Source: Haliotis asinina
Taxonomy: Eukaryota > Mollusca > Gastropoda > Lepetellida > Haliotidae
Length of the DNA stretch: 64,000 nt
NCBI RefSeq assembly: GCF_037392515.1
Contig: NC_090290.1
Location: 37,702,753 to 37,766,752 of the forward strand
Reading direction: 5' to 3'
The number at the start of each line of letters is the position of its first letter. Position 1 is the first letter of the stretch. The notes under the pieces are model-generated. The model did not search any database, was not told the DNA's origin, and saw only the letters and a list, made by a program, of their open reading frames with translations. Positions 1-11,088 of this stretch are shown piece by piece. The translations under genes were made by a program, and so were the position numbers.

Positions 1-993
1 TTGTATTGGGACTTAGGCCACATATATTGTGTTGGGAGTTAGGCCCCATATATATTGTGTTGGGAGTTTGGCCACATATATGTAGTATTGGGACTTAGGC
101 CACATATATTGTGTTGGGACTTAGGCCCAACATATATTGTGTTGGGAGTTAGGCCACATATATTGTATTGGGAGTTAGGCCACATATATTGTATTGGGAG
201 TTAGGCCACATATATTGTGTTGGGAGTTAGGCCACATATATTGTGTTGGGACTTAGGCCACATATATTGTATTGGGAGTTAGGCCACATATATTGTGTTG
301 GGAGTTAGGCCACATATGTTGTGTTGGGAGTTAGGCCACATATATTGTGTTGGGAGTTAGGCCACATATATGTTGTTTTGGGAGTTAGGCCGCATATATA
401 TATTGTATTGGGAGTTAGGCCACATATATTGTGTTGGGACTTAGGCCACATATATTGTGTTGGGAGTTAGGCCACATATATTGTTTTGGGAGTTAGGCCA
501 CATATATTGTGTTGGGACTTAGGCCACATATATTGTGTTGGGACTTAGGCCACATATATTGTGTTGGGAGTTAGGCCACATATATTGTGTTGGGAGTTAG
601 GCCACATATATTGTTTTGGGAGTTAGGCCACATATATTGTGTTGGGACTTAGGCCACATATATTGTGTTGGGACTTAGGCCACATATATTGTGTTGGGAG
701 TTAGGCCACATATATTGTGTTGGGAGTTAGGCCACATATATTGTGTTGGAGTTAGGCCACATATATTGTGTTGGGAGTTAGGCCACATATATTGTGTTGG
801 GACTTAGGCCACATATATTGTGTTGGGAGTTAGGCCCCATATATATTGTATTGGGAGTTAGGCCACATATATTGTGTTGGGAGTTAGGCCCCATATATAT
901 TGTATTGGGAGTTAGGCCACATATATTGTGTTGGGAGTTAGGCCACATATATGTTGTCTTGGGAGTTAGGCCACATATATATTGTATTGGGAG
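1..993. repeat. 26-bp satellite array, left end outside window
   Basis: About 38 head-to-tail copies of a unit reading TTGTGTTGGGAGTTAGGCCA plus CATATA. Variants are GTGTTGGGACTT, GTATTGGGAG, and expanded TATATA or CCCATATATA ends. It breaks off into a SINE fragment. A 93-codon frame at 794-1075 is made of these repeats and is not a gene. Confidence 0.95.
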
Positions 994-996
994 TAG

Positions 997-1118
997 GGTT
1001 TACGCCTCCTTTAGCTACAACCCAGCAAAATCACGACAGGGGGACCCAGAAATGGATTTCACACATTGTACCTAATGAGGAATCCAACCCTGGTCTTCGG
1101 CGTGATGAGCGAACGCTT
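997..1118 (-). repeat. tRNA-headed SINE (family B), fragment
   Basis: In the reverse orientation it reads from a tRNA-like A/B-box head (near 1118) to the tail AATATTGCTGG-like end. Recognisable parts are ACACATTGTACC, GAATCCAACCCTGG and the CTTCGGCGTGATGAGCGAAC segment. Family B copies elsewhere in the window share this order. Confidence 0.7.
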
Positions 1119-1375
1119 TAGATATACCCGTGAAGATCCTGGTTAGAACTGGCCTTCAGTAAATAATGTTTGTCGTAAGAGGCATCTAACAGGATCGGGT
1201 GGTCAGGTTCGCTGACTTCGTTGACTCATGTCATCATATCACATTTGTGTAGAGTGATGTTCGTGATGTTGATCACTGGAGTTTCTATTCCGGCTTGATT
1301 ATTTACGTGTACACTAGTTTCCTATAACTGGAATATTGCTGAGTGTGGCGTAGAATTAAACTCACTCACTCACTC
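1119..1375 (+). repeat. SINE-like family A copy
   Basis: Nearly full family A element: CCCGTGAAGATCCTGG start, CTTCAGTAA, GTCGTAAGAGGCATCTAAC, GATCGGGTGGTCAG, ATTATTTACGTG, GGAATATTGCTGAGTGTGGCG, and an ACTCACTCACTC tail. It sits directly beside an opposite-facing family B fragment. Confidence 0.88.
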
Positions 1376-2270
1376 TTGCGAAGCATGTTTGAAGTGAATG
1401 TAAACCAAAAGTAACTGTGCTCTGTAATCTGATTGGTTGAAAAACATGATCAAATGGTATTCGATTCCCGGAAACTGCAAGCTATTCGCTGCGTACTGAC
1501 ACGTAGAAACATCGACAACAAAACAATTGTACACAGCAAATAGTGGCGACGTCATTCAGATCATATTGTGGCACCGTCGGTTCCAAATGTATTCCCCAGC
1601 TTCAAATACTCAATAACACCCGGAAGTTAGCAAACACATGATGTTTATCCCCTAAATCAGTGACGTTGTCTGGGGTCATAGATTCCACACTGAATATGGT
1701 CAATCAGTATTTCTTCAACTGTGTTCACAAACACTGCCCACTTGATGATCACTCTGCATCTCTAGATCAAAAACTGCAGTCTAAGCAGTATGTTCTCGAT
1801 TGCCAAAGTCGTTCGACTCTCTGTGGAACAAACCAGCGATGGATAATCTACAATCTAATCTGTATATAGTCTCCCTGGATAAACTGAACAGCGTGTTGCC
1901 CTGGGCAGTATTTACCAAATAACTTAAGTCTGAATAAACAACAGCTTTGATCAAAGATCAAAGATCAAAGATCTAATCATTTCTGCTCACAAACGATATT
2001 GTTGGAATATTGCTAAAAGCTCTGTAAAACCATCTCACCCACCTACAAACGACTTATACTGAAAAGGAGGTGAGCGGTTTCTACTAACCAACTACCACAC
2101 ACAGACTCCATAAAGCATTATGCAGCATGCAGCTATTGAAGCAATACTCGTGAAAGGTATTAACTGATTGCGGTTTTGAGTATCTTAAACATTCCGTAAG
2201 TCATTGTGTCTGGAAACCAACACAACTCTCAGTAGCCTCATCCTGGTAGGTGAGTTCCACTTACAAAGTA
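1376..2270. other. No gene seen; AT-rich single-copy-looking sequence
   Basis: Contains short chance frames on both strands and a small GATCAAA triplication at 1950-1972. No exon with flanking splice sites and no family-like peptide was seen. Confidence 0.5.
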
Positions 2271-2271
2271 G

Positions 2272-2455
2272 GTAGCCTCCATGGTGTAGTGGTTAGAGCG
2301 TCCGCCCAGAGAGCGGAGGACTGCGGGTTCGATCCCGGCCGCGTCCTATTATAAAAAAACCCGTTACAATACTTGTTGTTCCTTGCCTGGCCTTTGGCAT
2401 TACCAACAAGGATCGGTCGTCTCTTAGTCAGTTTTACGTGTCTGAGTGGAGTATT
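2272..2455 (+). repeat. tRNA-derived SINE, separate family
   Basis: The head, 2272-2350, resembles a tRNA: GTGTAGTGGTTAGAGCG as D-arm/A-box, a CCGCC...GCGG anticodon stem, and CGGGTTCGATCCCGG as T-arm/B-box. The acceptor arms do not pair and the anticodon loop lacks U33, so it is not a functional tRNA. A unique body follows (CTTGTTGTTCCTTGCCTGGC). Confidence 0.6.
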
Positions 2456-2842
2456 CATAAAGCCGCGTCATGGTATCTCAGTGAGCTAGCACTATAATTC
2501 CACACTTAGTCTGGGCTAGTACAGACACCCACATGTACCTTGTCACATGGGCGAAATAAGATATTGACACAGTTCACTAAATGTTACGAGGGAGGAGTGC
2601 AGAGAAGAGGACAGCCAGATGTTCAGGAAGCACTTGCACACGTGCCGATAAAGTCATTGATTCACTAGTCTGTGCTGTGCCGTATCCATTCTCTCTCGAA
2701 CACCTGGATGTCCCTTTCTTTGGACTCCTTTCTCGTAAGAAGTAGTGAACTGTGTAAATATTTTATTTTTTTATGATATTTGTTCATATTTGATATTTGT
2801 TAAACCACTTTTTCAGATTATTTTAAGACTTCAATACCGATA

Positions 2843-3115
2843 CCCGTGAAATTGCCGGGGTAGAACAAGCATTCAGCAACCCATGCTTCCCATAGAAGGC
2901 GACTATGCTTGTCGTAAGAGGCGACTAACGGGATCGGGTGGTCAGGCTCGCTGACTTGGTTGACACGTCATCGGTTCCCAAATGCGCAGATCGATGCTCG
3001 TGCTGTTGGTCACTGGGTTATCTGTTCCAGACTCGATTATTTACAGACCACCGCCATATGGCTGGAATATTAGCGAGTGCGGCGTAAAAGTAACCTCACT
3101 CAATCACTCATAAAT
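2843..3115 (+). repeat. SINE-like family A copy
   Basis: Good copy: ACCCGTGAAATTGCCGGGGT start, CAGCAACCCATGCTT, GTCGTAAGAGGCGACTAACG, TGGAATATTAGCGAGTGCGG, and an AATCACTCA tail. Confidence 0.9.
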
Positions 3116-3669
3116 TCCGAAAATAAAGATCCTATAGTTGGTCTGATGTTTTGATTATGATCAGCGTTTCATTGAGTATTATGTGTTCGTGAGTTTTCGA
3201 GGTAGATTCCAATTCATTCGTCCGCTTTTGGGCCAGACGGACTATAGTTTCCTCACATTTTCCTGCTACAGTTTCCTCTCATAGCATGCGCAGAGTGTGG
3301 GAAGCTGAGGTAAAATACTTCCATGTCAGTTTAACGGGTGCTTAAGTCGTAATCTATGTGACAAGTGTGTTTGCACCTTGGTTAATGACTCGCTTACAGG
3401 GATTTACAGAACCCGAACTCCTGGGTCCTATACGCATAAAAAATACAATTATAAGGAAATTTATTCGCAGAGTTCAAATACCGTTTGTGAAAAAAATGTA
3501 ACTTATCACCGACTCTGCTACTAGCCAGGTTATGGTACTATTTGCAATTTAATTAGCGTAATTATGTAATGTTCATGATACACAATATAATAACAGTGGC
3601 TGAATGACAACAATATCACAGAATGGAACAGCAATAATCACAAAATTTAAGTGTCTTAAACTCTTATTT

Positions 3670-3795
3670 TGTAGTCATTTTGTAGTCCGGGGGCTATTTC
3701 CACGAAGCAACCTTTTTCTTTAACACTGCACTAAGGTTACCTGAGTGACTTACGATCATCTTAGTGCTTTGTGACAGCAAGCCCTGGGCCCTTTT
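3670..3795. repeat. Degenerate MITE-like hairpin
   Basis: Contains paired ACTAAGGTTAC / CTTAGTGCTTTGTG-type segments around TGAGTGACTTACGATCATC. It resembles a similar structure at 11283-11410. Ends are not sharp. Confidence 0.4.
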
Positions 3796-4379
3796 GAATT
3801 AGAGCATGAGTCACAGGGACCCTCAAATACAAGACTAAAGGCAAATCCCTCTGACTGTGTATATTTTAGTTTCAACCCAACATTCCAGTGATCAACTGCA
3901 TGAGCATCAATATAACGCAAGTGGGATACATGGTGACCTGTCATGTACAAGATACACAATGTCACACAGATAAATGAAAACTATGTTTATTAGATGCAGA
4001 AATACCCAACAATTTCGTACATGCACTGGTCATTTCATTCTTGCATTACTGTGCCGATTATTTACATGAATACAACATGGTATAAAATAACAAAATACAC
4101 ATAATCAACATCACTAATATCTAATCACAGGGATATGGAAACAATACTGGACCAAGGTGTAAATAATCTAATAGGTGCACAGGTAAGATAGCATTGCAAA
4201 TGAGCACAATATCCTTGATGAACAATGTCACTTTGGCTCTATCTTCGTATCTTTGGCATGTAAGAGAGATTGGCAACAACAAACTAACTATTTTTTATTA
4301 ACTACTAATAAAACCACCCCGGACTCTCCCTCGTAAAAATGCTGATTTTACAAAATAACAGTCTACAGCTTGCATTGTT

Positions 4380-4665
4380 CAAGTGAGTGAGTGAGTTTAG
4401 TTTTACGCCGCACTCAGCAATATTCCAGCTACATGTATATGGCGGCGGTCTGTAAATAATCGAGTCTGGACCAGACAATCCAGTGACCAAAAACATGAGC
4501 ATTGATCTCCGCAACTGGGAACCAATGACATGTGTCAACCAAGTCAACGAGTCTGACCCACCAATCCCATTAGTTGCCTCTTACAACAAGCATAATCACC
4601 TTTTATGGCAAGGATGGGTTACTGAAAGCCTTTTCTACCACGGGGCATCATTCAAGTACCTACAC
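4380..4665 (-). repeat. SINE-like family A copy
   Basis: Reverse-oriented: GTGAGTGAGTGAGTTTAG, GCCGCACTCAGCAATATTCC, GGCGGCGGTCTGTAAATAAT, CAACCAAGTCAACGAGTCTG, and a final ACGGGGCATCA part that is diverged. Confidence 0.9.
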
Positions 4666-5289
4666 TGAATGAAAATTTAATGGCATGAGTATTTGGGAGG
4701 ATACTTTTATAAAATTGTCTGCTCATTCTTCTGAAAACCCATCTCCCAGATTATTCATGCAATAATTTTGTTCAGTGTATATGCCCTCCTTGTTAAATAT
4801 ATGGATTAACCTGTCTAACTAGATCTATTATCATCTAAATAATCTCTAAACAAAAAGAAAATCATTAAATTCACAATTACTGATAGCTAGTGATACCTAG
4901 GAAAATCTGTCAAAACATCCTGTGTAAACAAACAATATATTCAAAATGACATAAAACATCTGTGGCCTCACAGTCTACAGAATAAATAATCAATTTGTTG
5001 TTGCCAAAACTACATAACCAAAGAATTTTACACAGCAAAACCTCGAAAGCTTCTACATGCGCAACTCTGTATACCGCCTACTGTAGCTTCACGAGAATAG
5101 TTGCATTTATAGCAAAATGTCATTTTAATCAGATAATTTACTCCATTACAGCACTTCCCAGAGTGAAAAACTGACCAACTTCTCATTAGCTGAAGAATCT
5201 AATGAGCCAATCCCATTTAAGGAATCTGAATTGTCCTTAAAGAAAGCAAAACATTGATGGCAGCTTAAATGTAACTCAAGACGAATAGT

Positions 5290-5440
5290 GCTTTTCATTT
5301 TACCCCACTTACAGCAACATTCCAGCAATATTATGGCAGGGAACAAGAAATTTGCATAACGCATTATACCCATGTTGGAAATCAAACATTGGTCTTCATG
5401 AAGTTGTGTGAAAGCTTTAACCACTACGCTACCCCAATAC
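5290..5440 (-). repeat. tRNA-headed SINE family B copy
   Basis: Shows ACAGCAACATTCCAGCAATA, TTATACCCATGTTGGAAATC, and AAAGCTTTAACCACTACGCT. This is the reverse of a tRNA-like head with its body. Moderately diverged. Confidence 0.65.
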
Positions 5441-7734
5441 TCCCAAGACAAATCTAATCGTCCAGTTCTGAATGGAAATAATCAAAGGGGAGCTATTTCC
5501 TGTTTGCATGGTTGGAAATATTATAAACCCCTGTTGTTTTTCAGGGCCATGTTATCTGTCCCTAACATGTTGTATCCCCAAAAACTACCAAGGTTGTATT
5601 TGTCTGAATAATTTATTGTTTGTGAAAAAAGAAATTTCTCAATGGTAATCATATCGCAAGAGACAATGAGATACAATTCATTGTTTTAGAAAGCTGACAT
5701 GATTTGGTACAGAAACTATTATCCTTCATCTAGTGAAGTCACCTTCGTGTAGTGGAGTAACATATCTGATCTTCATTACATTGCATTACACACATTTCTT
5801 GCAGGTTGAGGAAAACTGATTATCCTTTGGCATAAACTCCATCCACACATTAAAAACATCAGGGCCTGCTGCTACGTGCAGGCTTTAAAATCTACAGGCC
5901 CTGAATCAATGAAATATGCAGGCCCATTTGGTTAAAGTCAAACCAATAAAAACAAAATACACAGCACTGTACACAGTTTCACACTGTTTCTACAAAATCA
6001 GTCAGCAAAGACTATGGCACTGAGAGAAATATAAATTTTAGTAAAGACTGGTGTTGCCATTCCTCTGCACAAAACGCTGAAATACCAGGAAGTGGGACTT
6101 TAAGTTATTGTAACACAATGAATCATGGATGGTTCTTGAGTGTTACTAAAAATAATATGGGTTAAGATTCTCATTGAAAAAACAAACAGATAATTCACTA
6201 AATGTCATAAGGGCCTGCAGCACATATTTGAAACTGCCGGCCCGATACAATAACAACAGGTGCTGGGCCTTTGGGCCAGTGGTTATTCCGAATGCTATCT
6301 AAACCCAGAAGAGTTAGTCAATATACTTCATGGTCGCTACATGTGGAGTTGAGGTATTGCTGCATGAAGACAAACAAAATAAACTTGTCTACAGGAAGTA
6401 CAATGAATTACACGATTAAAACATGCCCCATATCGAAAGAGCTTCCTCAAATTGAGTAAGTACCCCTGAGTTTCTTTGAGGAAACACTTATTCATTGTGT
6501 TGTCAAGGTTTGATTTAGTGCATTGTCACATGCACTGGTGCAACCCAATATTACAAAGTGCAGGCTAAATATTAGTCAAAGTTGTACCAGACGCAAGTCA
6601 ATTTTTAAAAATTATATCAACAAAAATTAAATCTAACAAAGTAACATTACAAGTATAAGTATGTCAGCTCATTTTTCTTCTCAACTTTGAATAGCTATGG
6701 TGCTGAAACACTGCTACTTATAGACAAGTCCAGGCTGTGTCAGCTCTTGTAAACAGGTATCAGCTGCGTTTCTGCGATGCTGTGGTTTCATGGGTACTAC
6801 ATCACAGGAATATGATCAAATGCACCGAACCCCCTCTTAACATCTCTTAAATCGATCCCTGGTCTTACTAGTAACTGGTCATGTTTATGACAATGTTTGA
6901 GTGAAAAATTAGAAATATTTTTTTATTTACTTGGTGAAAGATTCTTTGGTAGATGAGAAAAAATGTTTAAAAAAACATTTCAGATCATGCCCTGAAACGC
7001 TTACTTTGGTAAAAGGTGATACTCATATACTCCTTAAAAGAAATCTAGAAACACCGGATTCTTCCATATGACAATAATGCTACATTATTAATTAATCTTT
7101 GAGCACTTAATATAGAAGTAACAAGATTCAGTAGCATGTGTTGTGAAATACAAGAAAACTAGTGCTAAATGTCAAATTTAAATTAATAATAAAAGTTGAA
7201 TAATAACAATAATTAATTTTCAAATTGTAGTAATTGAGCTATGTAAAACTTGGAAGCTGTATATGCATATAGAGGAAAACATATTCACACTACTGTCAAC
7301 TGCTTCAAATGCCTTGTCGCAAAACACTGAGATATAGGTTGCAAAATAAAATATAAAACAAGATCACTGTATCCTACTATGTAAATTCATACTACCGAAG
7401 GAAGCAACCACAATATTTTCAGGGGATGAGTGCTGAGATTTCAGCAAAATCAAATTGGTTTAAATAAAATCTTTTAACCTAAATATTACATTTCAGAGAA
7501 CATCGTGCAATATTTAGCATCCTATGCAATGGAATCACTGGAATTCAATAAGTTCTGGTCAAATTATGGCACAGCATGAAATTACCTTCTATCCCTTTAA
7601 ACCTTTGAGTCGTATATTACAAGTATTATGTGACACAGTTGTGTTACCTGCTGATAACTGAGAACAAATTAGTTTTATACCTAACAGTTTTGACTTGCAT
7701 GAAAACAGGATGCTGTCTGTTCCACAGTTGATAT
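5441..7734. other. No gene seen; AT-rich, with a GGGCCTG-type repeat pair
   Basis: Around 5860-5930 and 6210-6280 are segments rich in CAGGCCC / GGGCCTGCAG, probably parts of a degenerate dispersed element. The rest is AT-rich with only chance frames. Part of it could be a long 3' UTR of a minus-strand transcript, but nothing visible proves that. Confidence 0.4.
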
Positions 7735-8155
7735 GGGCCTAGATTTTCTAAGCTCTCTTAGCGCTAATTTTTGATATAAGATGGTAATAAGTTAACGTTA
7801 ATGTATGGTACTTACGACTATCTCAGTGATAAGAGCACTTTGAAAATTTAGGCCCTGACGATGCAAATATCAATCTACTGAAGACAATGGTATGATGGGA
7901 CGATACAGATAAAAGCTAACCAAAACTTACGACTATCTCAGTGATAAGAGCACTTCAAAAATCTAGGCCCTGACAATGCAAATATCAATCTACTGGAAAC
8001 TGTGGTATGATGGGACGATACTGATAAAAGCTAACCAAAACTTATGATTATCTTCAGTGATAAGAGCACTTCGAAAATCTAGGCCCTGACGATGCAAATA
8101 TCAATCTACTGAAGACTATGGTATGATGGGACGATACTGATAAAAGCTAACCAAA
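7735..8155. repeat. MITE-like hairpin with its right end tandemly triplicated
   Basis: A hairpin element at 7735-7857 starts GGGCCTAGATTTTCTAAGCT and ends AAAATTTAGGCCCTG. Its right arm plus about 60 bp of flank (CTTACGACTATCTCAGTGAT to GATAAAAGCTAACCAAAA) is repeated with a 115-bp period near 7811, 7926 and 8040. Confidence 0.8.
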
Positions 8156-10955
8156 ACATAAATTTAAAATCAAATTAAATACAGGAACACTCCACAGCAC
8201 TACAAGATAAATAACCAGCAAACAAACTGACTACAATAAGTGTTACTAGCACTATCAACCTTATAACCATACTGTATAAGGGTTTCATTTCTCAAATAGG
8301 TTTAAACTTAACATCAAAGTTCTAAGCCAATTAAAGAAATACTTGGGAATTTTTTACTTGAAAATGATTCAAAAATTGCATAAGATGTTTGATGATGTTT
8401 GAATACAATGAAAATGGAGAAACACACATAAGAACATCAATTCCTGCAACTATACGTAAATAACAAATGATATGCATTCAAACACTTGCTTACATTCTTA
8501 TGTTAAACCTGAGATCATGATTTTCAACAAGATAATATACTGAACAGTAAAGGCAATGCCAGTTTAAAAAACTGAAATCTCATAAAAGTATGTGATAATG
8601 TTTCTGTCTTTTTTTTAAAAAAATGGACAAAAAAGCCAGATTTGCATTTCTTTTGCTGGTCAGTATATTTCTAACAGGAATGGTAAGGTTAAACAGGTGT
8701 GGCATTATGTTGGGCAGCAGCAAGTGAGTACCATATTTCTTCCTACTTGGCGCCTATGTGTGTGTTAAAATCACTACAGTGAAATGGTACATCTCGGTAT
8801 TAGTAGAACCACAGCATTTGGCTTTGGTTCGGTATACTGTAATGCAATAAAAAGATTTCAGCATTTTCAGATTTCATACCGTCATTTCTATCAAATAATA
8901 AAATGAAAGGTTTGTTCCTTCAAAATAACTAAGATTACTTTTTTCTCCATGTTATTCAACAACAAACAATACGTCCTAGGTGCCACACTCTTTCCATGAT
9001 GTGTATTCACATTATGTATATACAGATGGCTATCAATGAACGAGTGTTGAACCTGCATGATTTTCAACTGTGGTTTGGCACTGGTCATTTTTCTACATGA
9101 TTGTATCTCATGTACCGAACCGAAACAGACTTAACCATTCCAAAGGCCTTGTAACCGCAATAGTAATACACAGTGGTAGGAGCGTAGCATTCACCTCTAA
9201 ATATAGCACAAACTGTTGAACCGATGACCTGTGATAGTCAGTACACTGGAGGCACTGAGCCTTGTTTATTGCTGTCAATATATTATTACATGCTGTAAGT
9301 GAATAAGGGTCCTAATTTTTTCAAATTATGGAGTCAGCCTCTATTTGGGGCTCAATAATCCTGAAGAGGCACGACTTCAGTTTCTTTCAATTGCATGGCG
9401 ATTCTGAAAAGAATTTATGGATTTCCACCAGTTTTATTTCAAAATGATCAATTCTATGAATTGGCTAAATCCGTTGATGCCCCTGAACACCTCATTCGAT
9501 GCTACAATACTATTTTCAGCTGAGAAAAAAATTTCCTATTGCCATCGCTGGAAAAGACAGAGCACAGGCCCTGGTATCTATAAGAGGCTGGAATGTACTG
9601 GAGATTTCACAGATACATCTATATGTGCTGAAGCAATTTCGTGTTGGGGACACACATTGTAACCATGTAAGGAATCGAACCTAGGACTTCAGCGCAGTGT
9701 GTTAAATAGTTCCCAAATTTTGCTTGCTAGCTTGCCCGAAAGTTACAAGCCCACAAGATAATACACTAGCCCAAAATTTGAATGTAGAAATTAAGCAAAA
9801 GATTACAAAGGCAAAATACCATCATTTATCAGGCCATAATCTTGCATGATTTAAAACTGTATTTTAACTTAACAAGTCAGAGAAAGTGATATATTTGAAA
9901 AACTTCCCCACGAAAATTCACTAGTCAATCAGGGGAGCAACTGTGGAGATTTACAGGCCCAACTAGATTTTTAATAGCCTTGGGCAAGCAGGTCAGTGCC
10001 TATTCCAAAAATGTACATGTATACAACTATCTAAGCAATAATCATGAAATGTTAATATGTATTATTATGTATTATTGATTTTAATATTTTCAAAATTCTT
10101 GAAGTTTTTGTGTCTGGAAATCAGCGTGAAATTTTTACATAAGCCTAAACCACCGCCCCGGACATGTATTGGAAGAAGACCCAAGGAAATGCTATAGGTA
10201 ATACTTGTGACACCTGATCTTGTAATGAAGGCACACATAAAGGGGATACACGCATACATTCTAAACAGAGCCAACAATCAACTGAAAATTAGTTTGTCCT
10301 TTTTGGCTGGCTACTATACTTTTTTACAGAAATAACAAACCACTCACCATAAAATTCGCTCTCTTATCATCTAAAAATGAAGGAAGAAGGCAATGATTCT
10401 GATAAGCATGTTTTAAAAATCTTAATGATTAAAAGATCTAAAAGTAAAAAATCTAAAATTGTGTTCTAACCTTCCAAGTAACAACTGACCCAACTCAACC
10501 CTCCCAACCCTACCCTGCTCCCTACCCTGTCATACAGGATCTTATAAAAAGTTAAAAGGTAAAAGTTTGAAGACTGCAGAGCGAAAAAGTGTTCCCTAGT
10601 CAACCAAAAAGTCGATTTTGAATTTTATCTGAGCCCTAGATATAATAAACATGATAAATTAACATTTCACAGAGACATTTGTCTAATTCTTCATGAATCA
10701 ATCATTCCTATGGACAATTCAGCACCATTCATATTTTTGATAATTTCAAATCTTGATAAAATAACTACCTAACACTTTGACCAACCAGAATGAACAAAGT
10801 TCACGTCCATTAGTCCTACTCCTGGCAATTATACTCAGTGTATGCTGTGAGACATGGATCTCTCGGATCTTGTTCCACACACCACCACAAGTATAATAAG
10901 GCCTCATGGGACTTACGCTAATCATCATTACGAAGTGGAAACGGCCAGGTGTCCC
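8156..10955. other. No coding exon recognised; region downstream of CROT
   Basis: AT-rich sequence after the CROT stop codon (transcription runs leftward), so the right part must contain the CROT 3' UTR. A fragment of family B SINE lies at 9645-9712. Short frames here show no family-like peptide. Confidence 0.45.
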
Positions 10956-11088
10956 CTATAACCTGGCAGATGTTGAACGGTGGTCCAGCAATGCTTGCAT
11001 GTCCCGGAGAGTCTGGTGAAAGTCCTGGGTGAATTCCTTGGCACTAGTTTCCTCATCCTCTACCCAGGAGGACATGAAAGTGCCGATT
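10956..11088 (-). CDS. CROT: CROT terminal coding exon with PTS1
   Basis: The exon completes a split Glu codon and encodes IGTFMSSWVEDEETSAKEFT, then QDFHQTLRDMQALLDHRSTSARL and TAG at 10958-10956. The last three residues, ARL, fit the type 1 peroxisomal targeting consensus; human CROT ends in a related tripeptide, THL as I recall it. The family-typical final helix is recognisable although sequence conservation is lower here. An ATTAAA on the minus strand at 10085-10080 is one possible polyadenylation signal, which would give a 3' UTR near 0.9 kb; I cannot confirm it. Confidence 0.9.

Noticed and set aside
794..1075. 93-codon ORF as a gene
   Set aside because: Consists of the 26-bp satellite and a SINE fragment.
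2272..2350. Functional tRNA gene
   Set aside because: Acceptor stem does not pair and the anticodon loop lacks U33; it is followed by a SINE body.
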